Positions 12,201 to 27,200 of a stretch of 64,000 nucleotides of DNA are shown here, one piece after another. The stretch spans positions 79,090 through 143,089 of the forward strand of contig WBMZ01003273.1 in assembly GCA_013400975.1 (NCBI GenBank), read 5' to 3'. Source of the stretch: Atrichornis clamosus. Lineage: Eukaryota > Chordata > Aves > Passeriformes > Menuridae. Below the pieces are notes generated by a model. The model was not told where the DNA came from, did no database searches, and was given only the letters and a program-made list of their open reading frames with translations. The translations under genes were made by a program, and so were the position numbers. Positions within the stretch are counted from its first letter, which is position 1. Each line of letters opens with the position of its first letter.

Positions 12201-15200
12201 ATGTGAAACAAGGACAGCAGCCACTCACTCTATTTGGATAAAAATCAAGCTATTAAGCTGACAAGGGACAAAATAAAATTTGAGACAAAAGGATTTTTTT
12301 CAAAGGATGTAACTTTAAGGTACTAAAAACTACATAAAGGCAGACTTTTAAGCATGTTAATTTCAATACTATTGAACAGATTTTTTAAGGTCCAGGAGTT
12401 AGTATTAAAAAAAAAACCCAAACAATAGGGAGCTATTTGGAGATGCTACTTAACATTACTAAGAGAAAAAAGCTACAGTTACTGTTAGAAGTAACAAACT
12501 TCTGTGTATATTACCCACAGAAGTCTTATAATCAGTTAGAAGGTAACTGAAGAGCAGAAAAGTAAGAGGAATCTGTATTTAGAACAGCAAAACAGATTTG
12601 GAGGATAGCCAAAAAACTGAGTTTTACAGTTGCAGTACATGCCAAAAGAAGCCAGGGAAGACCAGGAAAATGTGTTCTTGAAGGCTAGAATTATTAATCA
12701 CACATACTTTCTGACAGCTATATTCCTCTCTGTTTTTCAGATGCATTAATAATACAGAACCTTTGCATTGTCTAAAGGTATGTTGCCCTTTGTCTCAAAA
12801 ATCTTCTCCTTGTTTCATTTCTCAGAATCTGAGAAAGGTGCAGTGAGGACAACGGAAGGAGCTTTAGTAGAGCTCTTGCTTGGCAAGAAAGGCATGACAT
12901 GCTTTGCCAGCCAAGCACCAGCGGGAAGTTGCTGGGAAAACAAAAGTTCTCTGGTTTAGCTATTCAGAGACAAACTCTGGAATACATCCCTGTTACCACT
13001 AGGACACAAACAGATTTCAATCTTGCTCTCGGACATAACTATTAGATAAACATTTCCTGATTTAACTTGAAAATTAAAACAATAGAACCACTCCACAGCA
13101 GAATGCTTTGGTTTCAATCCAGTAACTTTTTGAGTTGTGAAAAAAAAAAAAAATCAGTGTGAATGTAACTCAAGACAGTCACATTCTGGAACTCAAAAGG
13201 TAAATAGCATAGAAAACCAAACATGACAAGCCCACACATGACAGCACATCTCAGTCACAATGACCAAACCAGAATTCAAGCAACCCAACATTTGAAATCT
13301 GTCTCACAGGAAAGACGCCAACTCCCATCAAGGAGACAACAGAAAAACGAGTTTGAAGCAGTTCAAATGACAGGCCTTCTAAATACACGATGATTAAAGT
13401 AGGATTTCAGTATTTACACTGTCAGAAGGATCCAGCATGGACTTGCACCATTCCACTGCTTCCACAGTACATGGTCTTATGGTCTCTGTGCGGCCATGAT
13501 AGAAACGCCTGGTCATGGCCGTTTCGTAACAGCAGCCCGGACTAAGAACAAAAATTAGGGAAGAGTATCTCATTAACTTAACTAAACTACTTGCTCTCTC
13601 AAGGACTAAAAAAGTCCTGCCAAAGATCTTACACATCTAGCTCAGTTACAAGTACCAGAAACTCATTAATTTTCTTTAAGTTATGTGTCTGAAAAAGAGC
13701 CACAAAGCAACTTTATGCACTTTTATGAAACAGATGACTGAAAAAAGGTGTCAGTACTACAATCACACCTTGAAAAGATTGTATTGCCATGGATATTTTC
13801 TGCAGACTACAGACCTACCAGCCTCTAGCAAAAATAGCTGAAATTATACAAGCTTCAGTTTCACTATATACTCCCCTCTACATCATCCAAAACCTTAAAA
13901 ATTAAGAGACACAGCTGAAATAAGCAATGTGTCACAAAGCATTTAGAGGGAAAAGGCTCAAAACTTTCTCTGTTGCATACTGACAGCCATCCAGCTTTTA
14001 CATGGAGCAACTCCAGCTCTGTGACAGTCTACCACTTAATATACAACCTACATGAAATATATTTGTGTGTTTACAAGAGACCAAACAGGCAATTTTAGTC
14101 AGACAATTAAATTACCCTGATGTTCAGCACACTGGGATCTAGCAGCCTTTGTTATGATGAGACACACCTCCTCAGTGACTAAGCATCACACTCCTATGAC
14201 AAAAACCTTCTCCTTCTGAAGCAAGCAATATTTCCTAGGTCAGTAATGACTTACACAAGCCATAATGAGTGTTAGTTAGTAAACAGGAATTTGGGAACAC
14301 CAATACCAGGAAGAATGACACCTTTTAATCCATGATACAAAATTAAATGTCACATTCAAAAATGCAGAGGCAGGCATTTGAAGGGTCACTCTCTCTATCT
14401 CTATTATTCTGCCCAAACCTTCACATCCAATGTTGCTAAAGCAAGTGAGACACAGAAGTTTGTGAGACCTTTCACAGGCTTGGAAGACTAAACATTTTAC
14501 TGATGGTGGCTGTCACTTGCTACAGATAAAGCTCCATTCTCCATTTGAGCAACTATTTGACATTAGAGAATCCTGACCCATTGTGCATTTGGTGTTTGCC
14601 CAAGTATTTCCTTTGAACAGCCCAAATTCACATTTTCAGGGACTCTGTTCTGCCATCCATTCCACAATATGTACATGCATTATCCCTATGGGCATAAGAA
14701 CACAATTTTTCTGAAGCAAGTATCCTATGCAACTGTTACTGTAAAAACCCCTTAGTCCTTCATTCTTACATCCCCATAGGAAATTACACGCTAACGTTGC
14801 AAAGTCATTGCATCCCTTTACTCAAGAAACTAGTTTTTTATTCCTGATCTGGTATTTTCTTACCGTCCATGGCATTTGTAATAAGCAAGTTGAAGGGCAA
14901 GCTGCACAAATGTATCAGGATGAAGTTTCCTCTTTCTTATCAATGCTTTGCCAAAGGATGTGAAGGCATAAGACACCAGCTGCAAGTCAGATACCTGTCA
15001 TACCAAAGGAGGAAAAACCACAGTAGTCAAGAAACATCACAACTTGATCCCCTTCAACTAAAACACACAATATAAACCAACAATGTAAGAAATTTAACCA
15101 TGGTGTTAAATTCATCAGCTTATCAGTAACATATTCATTCCTGTTCTACAGCATGAAGAAAGACCAACTAAAAACATGCAAAAAGAATGAATGACAAAAA

Positions 15201-18200
15201 AAATAGTATCAGTAACAACTAAGAGAAGCAGCAACAAATTTCACCTTCTCGTAATACATTTCTTTAGTACGTCCAATTTCATTTATAATTTTTGAATCCA
15301 CTGTGAATACAAGTTCCTCTGGCCATGGAATATCCCTCACATTATCTGATCCCTGGGAAGATGAAGACATAAAGTAAGATGCAAAACCAGAAAACATTAT
15401 CCATAAGAAAAGACACGTTAACTGATAAGCTTGAAAGTTTATAAGGAATAGATACCTTCCATTTTCCCTCATTTTCAATAATCTTCTTTTCAGCAGAAGA
15501 TAACATGGTAATTAAAGCCATGGCATCAAAAGGAGAATGCTAGAATCAGATAAGACAAGATATTATATTATTTTTTGTAAGAGCAAGAAGATCAAACTGC
15601 TCTGCTTTTTTCCCTATCCCACTCTTTTTCCTGCAGACCAACAAGCTTTACTTCACAGTATTGGACTTGTTTTTCTAGTTCTACAATAAATATAGAACTA
15701 CTTTAAGTCTACCCACTGTTTTGACTGCTCTGCAGCTGGACAGGGAGGCACAATGTACTACTGCTGTGAAAAGGCAGACTTCAGGAAAAATATAAGGCTG
15801 CCTGGCCAAGTAATAATGAGTTTAAAATAACACAAGTTTAAAAAACACAGCTGTTCAAATGGATACTTCATACAAGGAGTTAATTTTAAGTCTTCTTGTG
15901 CTCTATTTTTTTTTTTTTAACTCCTCGCTAAATACTTTTAGAAACAAGATTATGACTTCAGATCCCATTGTTAATTCAAGTATGGTATAATATAATATCA
16001 ACCACTGAGAAAGCAGACTGCTTTTGGAAACCTACCAGAGCAGGTGCAGGTAAACAAGACTATGCTAAAGAGTAACATATTAAGCACTTAAAATAATACT
16101 CTGAAAGAGGTAATTCAGTAAATAAATACTCAATAGGTTTCTAAAATAAAAACAATGTTAACTTACATCACAGAATGCACTACAAGTTCCATTGGAAAAG
16201 AATATGCTGTTGTAGGATTTATCTCCCCAGCGTACAGTCGGATCACCTGTTAGCCCCAGCCTTGTAAGCTAAAGCAAAAAATACATACTGTGAGATTTAA
16301 AAGACACCAAGAACACTGCCAGCCTCTGCCAGCTAAACCTAGTCTCCATTAAGATGGCAAGACCTCCCTGACAGATAAGTCATTTTCATCCTGTTCAAGA
16401 TGAAACATGATTATAAGACCCAGTTATTAATTAGAAGGGTGACTTAAAGTTAATGACTATGCTTTTGAAGACCCTGAAGGATAGAGAGCTAAAAAATTAT
16501 GAAGGTAGGTTTCAGCCATCACCATTTTCAATGTCCTAACAATTCAAACTATTTAAGTTTTCCTATGGATCAAAAAAATCACTTTCTTTGCATATTTATC
16601 TGCTTCATTTTTACTGTTCTGAAAGAGCAAGAGGTACTACTTCTGTATATATGCAGGAGAAATTTTTATGTAAAGATGACCAGATATGAATTATCAAAAA
16701 TTCTTAGCTACCTCAGTGTAGTCCTCAGGAGTTGCATAGGGACTAGAATCATCGAGGCAGACCACAAACAAACTTCTCTGAATTTTTTCCAGAAGAGTTA
16801 AGTTCTTTGGATCAAGATCAATCAAATATTCCCGTAACTAGAAGGTATAAAAAGACAAAACTAAGTGAAATAATGCATTTCCAGTGATCACAATGCTTTT
16901 CTCAGGAATCAGGTGTTGAATTATTCCTACCTCTGCCCATTTTGTCCTTTCATTGCTTGTTAGGGCTGCCAGTCCTGGTCCATCTGGTTCACTATGGCAC
17001 CTTTTCTGTATATATGTAAGTTGCCTTTAAGAAGATTTCAAAAACTGAAGTTAACAAAGAACAGATGGAGAGAAGGTAAGAGACACCTTGTTTGTCTCTC
17101 TCTCTTTTTTGCAAAGCTGGAATTTTGGTTTGACATTCACAAGCCAATGTGAATTTGCAGGAAGCAGGAATCAGCTCCCCCAGACTCTAAGGACTATTGA
17201 AGACTTGCTCAGTTTTCAGTCACTAATAGTTAATTGAGCACCTACGAGCCCAGTACAAACTTACACATAAACAATTGTAGTGCTATAGTGTTACTATGCA
17301 TTTAACTTAAAACTAGATTTAAGATTTCAAAAGTGTAGATGAGACTTTTCAGCAGCACGTATCTGCAGTACTGAAGCTGAACAGCTTTTATAGCAACTAA
17401 TCAGATACAGAGCAAAAATTCTACTCAAGATAAATCCTGAAATTTAAAACAGAACACTAGCTACAGTACACCCTAAATGTAGAGTCTGAACTACACAAGA
17501 ACCATTCTCTTTCTACCTTTTCCTTGCATTTTACTTTAGAAGAACTATTAGCAGAGAGGTAATTTTTAGTTTGCAAGTTCAATTTTTCACATGCTGTTGT
17601 TCTAGGTGTTAAAGAAACTAGACACATTACCGTCAGTTAATCTGGTTTGATCTGGCACTCCTGCTTATTAAACTTCACTACTGATCATTAGTTACATAGT
17701 ATCAAAAATATAAACCGTCCATGATGTTGTAAAGCCAAACAAAAAAAACTCCACCAAACCCAACCCAACCTGCCCTTCCTATGGACAACAGATTTAGGGG
17801 GTTTGTCTGTATTCTAAGTGTTCATTTCTTTGTTACTTGCTTGACTTAAAAGGTACAACTACAAAAATTAGAAATGCATATGTTAAAATATTAAGTATTA
17901 AAGTACCAAACTATTTTTAAAAATTTATTTTTAGCTTCTCTAATTAGATTTTGTCTTCTCTGAGGAATTTGGCCATGCACTTTTTGCCAGTTTGAATAAC
18001 AAGTTTTCTGTTGTGCTCTATAAGGAGCACTTTGACTCCTGAAATGTAGTAAGTTATTCCCAGGTGAAAAGAACAACCCTTCTTTATTAAGGAGATGCAT
18101 ATAGATCCCAAACTGATCACAAGAGACTTATGATGAAACTACTTCTGTATGTGACATCAGAATTTAATACATGAGAGTGCTTCACCTTTGACAATGCTTA

Positions 18201-21200
18201 AGTAGCAGAGAAACAATTATCAATGTGGATTGTTCCTGAAAGGAATGATGATACTTAAAATCCTACTAATTCCATGTAAAGAAGTACTGATACTGAAGTA
18301 TCTTCTTTCAGCCCTTTTGTATGATGCTCTATAGGTGTATTACAACAGTACATGGAAAGAAGTTGCCATCCACTATCCAAATCCAAACCTTCAGCTAGAG
18401 GAGAAGCTGTAGCATCTCTGACATCTAATTCTTTGGGGTGAAGGGAATGGAAAAAAGAAAGCCTCTTTGGTATGTAGCTTAAATAGGACAGCTCATTTAA
18501 AATAAAGGTATTTTGAAAACCTGAAAATCTCTGGAGGAGTCAGCATGCTGCCTTCATGCATAGCATCAAATGCAAACACTCGACCTCGACACAGGACTAT
18601 TAAGTGAGATGGGCATTCGCCTTCGGCCTCTAAAATGAAGAATAGGAATAAATGAAAATCCAACCTTGGGAATAAAGTGACAGATACAGGAGAAACTCAA
18701 TTTTTGAAGACATTTTAAAAATCAACAGAAGTCATACATAACTGTCACTGTTATAAACTACTTAAAGTCACTGTGATTACCTAGTAGGAAATTTCATTTA
18801 TTTGTGTGTCTTGTAGGCAGGAACCCCCTCTGGTGAAATGAGTGTTCCTTGCTGAAAGTGGATCTAGCAATACTTTTCTCTTGCATAAGCACTGTTTGTT
18901 AAGCAAGTCTGCTGCTAAGAGGCTTTGCAAACGATTGAGTCTTTCAGTTTGTCAGAGCGTTTACACAGTCAGTTTCAGTTATGCAGCTCGTGATGCACCA
19001 CCAAGTCAATCATACCTGACTGGCACATGTACATCCGTAAATAGGGACCACTGACACAAAAATCTAGCCACTATCTTAATGCTGATGGTACTGGCCCGCA
19101 CCAAGCCAGGCATATTCGTGTAGCCTTGCCCTACTGAACCCATCTATCTGGAAATCAGACTAAAGTTGGAAATGGCAAGAACCAGATGTTAAAATCCCAA
19201 GAAATGTGGCAATATTTTTCTCAAACTGAGCCACTGTTCTGCATCTCTTCTAGCCCAGTACTCTGCTCTGGGAAAAAGAATAAACATATCATACTTCATC
19301 CAAAGTATGGAATTGAACAGGCATCCAAAGAAGTCCTAACCTTATCTGTGAGGCTGTTACATCTGTCTTTACAGTCCTGCTCTCTAAATTAAATAATACA
19401 ATTCAATACATACCTGGTTAAAGACATTCTAGAGTGAGGAATTTGTCATTTCATTTAGACTTCATCTTCATAGATCAAAAATTAATTTGTAACAAAAATC
19501 AGAAGAGATGCCACCCAATCCAATCACTTTAGGTAGCATTCTCCTAAACTCAACTGTCTAAAGCAAAGGGCAGAATCATGTTTGGAAGTTACCATACCTA
19601 GAATTAAGTGTCTCAGATGTCACTACAGTTGCTGGAGATCCAGCCAGTACACTGAATAACATCTAATGAGCTCTTCACCTGTTCACATAGAGGTGTCTGC
19701 TGCAGGCTGAACTGAACAGCTCTCCAGGTTCCACTGATCAGGCTCTCTTAGCTTTTAATACGGTCTTAGACTCCAAGTTGACATTACCTGACAAATTTTA
19801 GGTACCCTACTCTGAAATCTGAATACTATATTAAGTGTTTAGACTATGTCAGTTCCCTCTATAGTCAAAAGAGAAAGACAGATCCCTCTCCAGATGGCAA
19901 TTCCTTCTATTTTAGATACTTGCACATTTTAATGGCCCAAATCCTTCTTTGGTGGTATTGGTATTTCTCCATGACTCACAGAGAAACAAGGCAACCAACT
20001 GGACTAAATATTTCATCTGGAGGCAGACAATCTACATGGAAATGGCTACCACTTGCTGTGTATGACATGAAAAATGATATAGGCAAGATCGTTTAATAAA
20101 CTCCTTACAATATTCTAAGGCAAAATAGGGACATGAATTAAATAAATTGTGACTTCACAGCATAACACCTTTGTTTATTAAGTGTGATCATAAGAGAATA
20201 TAGACTTCCCACCATTTGAATGTTTCCTCTGTGTTTTAGTATTTAAACTGACACTTCAACAGTAATGCTAAGACAAAAACCCTTGAAACCTGACTTCAAC
20301 TTTGCATTTTCTCATCATATCACGTGGTATGGACTCTTCCTTGCATATTTTCTATGGAGCAAGACAATACCTCCTTCTTCTTGAATTCCTGAGTTTTACA
20401 GAATTCACACCTCCTACGATTATCTAGAACGACCCGGCTGAACAACTCTGGACGCATCAGAATGTGTGTGGAAGGGCTGTCACAACTTCAGTTGGCTGAC
20501 TACTAATGCTACAGTATTTGTTAGTGGAGGGTGAGTAAGAACACTACACTTTTAATCAAGCTCTTGATCCTGTACCCTAGAAAACTGCTGGGAGTTTAAG
20601 AGAATGCCTTCAAGAAGTAGTATGGAGTACCTTCAAGACTGATAATAGAAGCAGTTGACCAACCCAAGAAATAGCCCAATGATAGAAAATAAGTAAGAAC
20701 TATCCAAACAGAATGTACGGGAATGCACTTAAGAAACATATTCTATGAAAAAAAAAAATGCAGTTAGTAATGATGTTAAAATTCTGTCCATATAATACAC
20801 AGAATCCACATACACACAGCACACAGAATTTATCTTTCATCAATTCTTAATGCTGGCAGGATTATTATAGGCATCAGGCTGGCAACATACAATTTGAAGC
20901 AGAGCTTTCTTTTACTCTTATTTAGCAAGGACTAAATACTGGACTGAAAAGGTCATTTATAGATGAGATATCTTCTTTGCTTCATTATATAAACACTCAA
21001 CAACCAGTATCTGATTTAGTGCTCGAAGAAGCAAATATTTTATGGTTAAAGTGAGAACTCCATTAGCACATTAATAAAAGTAATTTGCTTGTATTGACCC
21101 CCAATTTTCATTTACTTACCAGTTTTAAAATAACTGCCAATCGAGTCTCTGGTAACTCCAGGAATTTTGCAAGTGCAGAACAGCATTCGGAATTGGTTCA

Positions 21201-24200
21201 TGTCCAGAACAGTATTCCCAGATCTCTCTATGGCCACCTTCTCTCTGTAGTAACAAATACAGCAACATTAAACAAAAGAAATTACAATGATGGAATTAAA
21301 TCAAGGTAAGACAAACCAGTCTTTTACTGCAAAGAATGCATGCCAGTGAACAAAAACATACATATGCAACTAAAGGATACACAGATCTTTAACATTTAGG
21401 ATCAATTATTTTTTATTAAAGCCTTACGCTCGTAATAGATCCCAGTATTTCAGGGTGTGCCATATATTTACACATGCTCTCTCTATCTGAGTGCCCTCTT
21501 TTGGTGGCCAGCAGTGTTCAATATAGGGACCAGGGCCTCCCATATTACAGTGTATTTGTGTTGAGATGCGAAGATCAAGATAAGCCACATTCAGCCACCA
21601 GTCCTCCAGCTGAAATGAAAAATGTTTAACATCAGAACTAATTAATTGTTATTCATTAATTCTTTAATAATCACTTGATGATTCAGCTGCCTGCTCTTTT
21701 TACTTTTTTTTTTTTTTAATACTCCGCCAGGTAGTTCCTATATAACACAAGGTAGGACAGTAGTTCAAAACTAACTTCTGAAGGTAACAACACATCTAGC
21801 TCTTCTATTTTCAAGCTTGAAATAAAATTCAATGCTGCTTAAGAATATTAAGCTGTAAATTATAATATTTCTTCCCTGATATTCTTAAATTCTTGCAAAT
21901 GTCAGTGGTGGCTGTTGCGAATATCACAGACTACTCCATGAAGAATGGAAACAAAGTAAACTTGTGTTGAGAAGGGATCTGAGACAGACAGTTCATAAGG
22001 TACTTTTTCTGTCACCATCTGAAAATCCCCACTCTGGCGTGTGTCATGTTAGGATTTACAAAGCTCTCATGAATTCCACTTGGTAATGACCTTCCTCATA
22101 TCTCTTTCTCTGTTGAAAGACAACTTTAAAATTCTACCACATAGCTTCCTTCCGGGAAGAAAAAGAGAGAGACCAAACTAAGTTCCAGGGTTTGTTTTGT
22201 TGGTGGTTTTAGTTGGGGTTTTGTTGGGGCTTTTTTTTGCCAGGGTGGAGAGAGCAGGGACAGATGTCATAGAAGGAGAGATTGACAGATGAAGCATTCA
22301 AAAGCTAGTAGCTAACTTTAAATTTCAGTTAATAAGCTCTCTTAGCCAGTCAGCTTTGAAAAAAACAAATAACATGTATATTACATAAGTGAATTACTTC
22401 ATATCCAAAGGCCAAGTGGCAGATATAAGGAAGATCCTAAGACTTTAAAAAAGTTAAATGACTCTGAGTTACATCCTGAATAACCAACTTTCCATAAATT
22501 GAATTAAGATTTCTTACACTGAATTATGATTCCTTACATATATAAATACATACCCAATTCCTTCTCATTTTAGCTCTTTCCAGTAATTTCTGATGCAACT
22601 CTTTCCCAATGCCATTTTCAAACTTTTTAACTATATCCTCAGTTCTCTGATATTCTTCTTGAGTTAGAAATGGCTTCACTGTAAAAAGAAAATGTTTTTA
22701 TTTTAAAGACAACTGTACACTGAGATTCATTCCAAGATTCCGATATCCAAAGGCAAGGGAGTGCATGAAAATTATTTTCCTAAAGCAAGTATTTGAAGGG
22801 AAAACACCTTTTAAACACCTGTTAAAAATCTGTAAATAAATCAGTGTGTTCTAATAAAACATAAATACATAGTTTGAAATAAATACAGATGTTAGCAGAT
22901 GAAAATAATTGCTGAAAACCTGAAATACCTAACAGATAACTAAACCAAATAGATCTACAACTGTAGCTGGAAATACTATGGAGTTCTGCAACCCCATCAG
23001 TTGTGACAGAACTCACAAAGTAATTAAATTTACAGGAATTTTGTAAATTAACACATTGAGCCATACATATCTGTCACCCGACTGCACCAACTCTAAGCTA
23101 CTTGCCTATATTTTCAAGTCCATTCATGGTCTACAAGCAACTTGCCCATCAACTCTCATTCACCGGCCCTATGTTATGCCCACCTTTGAATGACAGCATA
23201 GGCAGTTACTGCTAGACAGTTTTCCTGGTTTTAAATCCTTTTGGTTTTCTCTCAGATCATGTGCATTCAAGGCCAATGTTCTCCATAAACATCTGCAAAA
23301 CTAGTCATTATTTTAATCTAAACACTCCTTAAAGACTTTTTACTATGAAATCTGTGGTCGGTAACAGGTATTGCTGGTATCAGTTTCCATACACGCACAT
23401 CTTATTTTTTTCCTGTACTCACGTGGTGTATAATGTAATTTTTGTTATCTTTATACTTAGATTGTGAAGTCAGTGGGAAACAGAATGGAGGGTTGTGGGT
23501 GTGAGGTGTGTTTCTGGTGATTTGATGCCTATGCAAAGAGATTCAATTAATTTTTGAGGCTGATAGACACTACGGAGAGCTAATTTCTTGTCAGCCTTGC
23601 TAGTGGTAACCCTGTAATCTATTTACAGCTTTTAGAAACAAGGAAGGATACACTATTACTAAAAATTAAACAAGTATCTGCATCATCTCTATGTTTTGCA
23701 AGTAACAACTGAGTTTCAGCTGGACAAAGTCTCAACTAGGAATTAAATCTTACTTCCTCACAACTCTGTCCTGCTCCAATCACAACTGCTTGCCTGCAAC
23801 CACTACCCTTCTCCACAGATCTAGACATCATCTAGACCAACACCATCTCAGCAGGATCAGCTACAGCAGTTTGCTTAGGACTGTGTTGCATTTTAAATAT
23901 GTCCAAGGCTGGAGACTCTACAACTGCCCTGGTAGGAACCTGTTCCAGTGCTTGACCACTCTTGCAATAAAAAGAGTTTTCTTATGTTTAAAAGGAATTT
24001 CCATCACCCATCTTATTCTGTCATTGGACACTACTACAACGTCTGGCTCCATCTTCTTTACTCCTCCATAACAAGTAATCACACACATTGCAAAGATCTG
24101 AACAATTCCAGCACTCTCAAGACTCTTCTCATATGTCAGATAATGCAATGCCTTAATAATTTTAATGGCTCATCTCTGGGGTCCCTTCATTACATCCATA

Positions 24201-27200
24201 TCTTGCTTGTACAGGGAGCCCAGAAATGGACACAGAACTCCAGATATGTCTTTCCAAGCACTGAACCAAGGGAAAGGATCACTTCTCTGCACCTGCTGGC
24301 AATGTTCCTTCTAATGGAGCCCTGAAGACTATTGACATGCCTTGCTGCAAGGCCACATGCTGGCTCATGCTGAACCTCATGTCCACCAAGACTTCAGGGG
24401 CTTTTCTGCAAAGCTGCTTTCCAGGCACCGGGCCCAGCTTGTGCTGGTGAGGTAAGTTATTCCCCTCTGGGTGAATAACTTGGCATTTCTCTGTATTTGT
24501 TGAGCTTCATGAGACTCTTGTTCCTCCAGCTCCCTCTGATGGCAGTCCAACCATCTGGTGTATCAGCTACTCCTTTCAGCTTTGTATCATTTACAAACTC
24601 AGAGTACACTCTGTCCCACCGTGCAGCTCACTACTGAGCATTTCAGAAGTTACCAGACCCCTGGGGTACACCATCATAGATTGGCCTACACCTGGAATAT
24701 GTGTTGCTGATACAAACCTTTGAGCCCAGTAGTTGGGACAGTTTCCAGCCCACCTCACTGTCCACTACCTGGTCCATACTTTTAAAATTCATCTCTGAAT
24801 AATTTTTTTTAAAGCTTTGGATGTGCCAAATGCCCTGCTAAAGTCAATATAAGCAATATCCACTCTTCTTCCTTCATCCACAGAGACAGTCACATCATCA
24901 TAAAAGACTACCAAGTTTGTCAAGCAATATTTCCTCTTCACAAACCCATGCTGCCCATTCCAAGCCACCTTCTTGTCCTTCATATGCTCAGAGAAGTTTT
25001 GCATGACTATTTGCCAGGGATTTCCAGGCAATTAGAGCAAGACTGATTATCTATAGTTACCCAAATCTTTCTTGTTTTTCCTGAAGACAGCAGTAATATC
25101 TGCTTTCTTCCATTCCTCGGGAACCTACACCAATTGCCATGACCTTTCAAAGAGTATCAGAAGTCGTCTCCCAATGACAAAGGTCAGCTCCCTCAGCACT
25201 CATGGGCATATCCCAACAGGACCCAGGTAGGTTTTCATGTCCAATCTCTTCAGTGCTGATCCTCTTCTACCGAGGGTAAGTCATCCTCACTCCTCTTCAA
25301 AATAATTCCATTTTCAGCCTAATTATATAAGCCATTTCGGTATTTTGCACTACCTGTCCTAAGGTGAAAGATAAGGATCCTTTTTCAGATACATCCTGGG
25401 CTCCTTGTGGTACTCCACAATAGTATAATGAAGTCCCAGTGATATTTTTTCTACTTCACAGGACAAACACGGAGCATGAGGGCAAAATATTACCTACAAA
25501 CATGGTTTTAAACACATGCTGACAACCTTAGGCAGCAAGACAGACTTTCAAGCATTCTCATACAATACTTGTGTTTAAATTGAATTGGGACCTCTGTAAG
25601 TTCCACTGCAACACCATCCCAACTGGAAAGGTATCAGCATTTCCCTTACACCTTCACCACAGATGATCAGCTATGAACATTCAGGCAGTGACTGCCATAT
25701 CTAGACCTCATTGAGATGCAGCTTGAATTGCACACCATGAGCTGTGACCAGAGATGAAAAAACAAATAATAGCAACAGAACCATTCACCTATATCATTTT
25801 GTAGATTACAGTTTTCACCCAGGAAACCTGAAGTAGAAAGCCTTCCCAGACTGAGGGTAGTCCAACACTCAGGTTTCACAGAGAGTGACCTTATTACCAC
25901 ACACTATTGAGAGAATGATTACCCTCTGTTATTCAAGTTACAAAGTTATTGCAGAGCAATAAGCACATAGAAAATGAAAAAAAAAAGGCAACATTACTAG
26001 GTTCTGGTCTCAATTCATACATTCATTTAGGTTGGAAAAGAGCTGTGAGATAATTTAGTCCAACTGTTCAAGGACTGATAAGATTGCTAAGGGACTGGAA
26101 TACATGATGATATGAGGCTGAATTTGTTAAACTTACAAATAGAATGCAAAGGGAAGACCTTCCTCTCCAACTGAATGGAATGGCCTAGCAAAGATAAAGC
26201 ACAGCTCCTCTCAGAGATGCAGAGAAATAGAATACGGTAAAATACAGGAAATTTCTGACATGGAAAATGTAAAGTTTTGGGGGTTTTTTTGATCCTCCTC
26301 CCACAATTGTGACGGTGATCAAGCACCAGAACAGGTTACACCAGAACAGAGGCTGTGGAATCTCCATCCTTGCAGATAAATAAAATCTGGCTAAGCAAGG
26401 CCTGAGCAATATGCTGTAGCTGGTCAGCTCTGAGCAGAAACCTGGTCCAGATGAACTCTTCCCAACCTACATATTCTGTGACTACAAGGCCTCTCTCTAT
26501 TTAAAAACTAATAAATTCAGATGTAGAAGCAGCATTATTAGGAAGGAGCAGAACTTGACCCCTTTCTCACTAGAGTTCAGTGAAACTTCTCTTGCACTTC
26601 TTCAGCCCAGAGATCTTGTCTTCCTTTCTGCATAGATCAGCTCTGCCCATGAAGAAGATGAAAGACACCTTCAGTTGCATAGTTAAGAAACCCTCTAGAA
26701 AGCTGGAAATTTCAGTTTTTGGACTCTCATGTTGAGTCCAAGTGTCTGATTATGAACCTCTGGGGTGAACAGGAAGGCTAAATACCATGGCTATGGCCAC
26801 CTTCTCTGCTCAAGGCTTACCTTCAAAACAAGGTTACTTCCCAAAGAAGAGGCGGCTACTGAAAGCCTTAAACAAGGCATATTCTAGAACATACTTTGTC
26901 CAGCTTTTCCAACTGACTGGCTTTAAACAGACAAGTGTTTTATCAGCAGGTACCCTGACTAATGTCAAGTGCCTAGAGTCCTCCTCCAGCCAATGAAAGA
27001 CAGTTTCCCAGGACTGATTCAAAGTCTCTATGAAGAACTATTTGCAGGTTCTGAATCATTCTTCAGAAGCACCACCTTTCCTTCACTCACCTTCACAGAC
27101 GAAAAAAGAAATTACAAGCTTAAGCAATAAGAATCACAGGGCTAGTGTCTAGAACTGTGGCTTTAAGTGATTTGTAAAAGGGAAGACTGTGGCAAATACT

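Noticed and set aside
24789..25031. 80-codon minus-strand frame in CROT intron 1
   Set aside because: It is a piece of CR1 reverse transcriptase, not a host gene; reported under the CR1 element.
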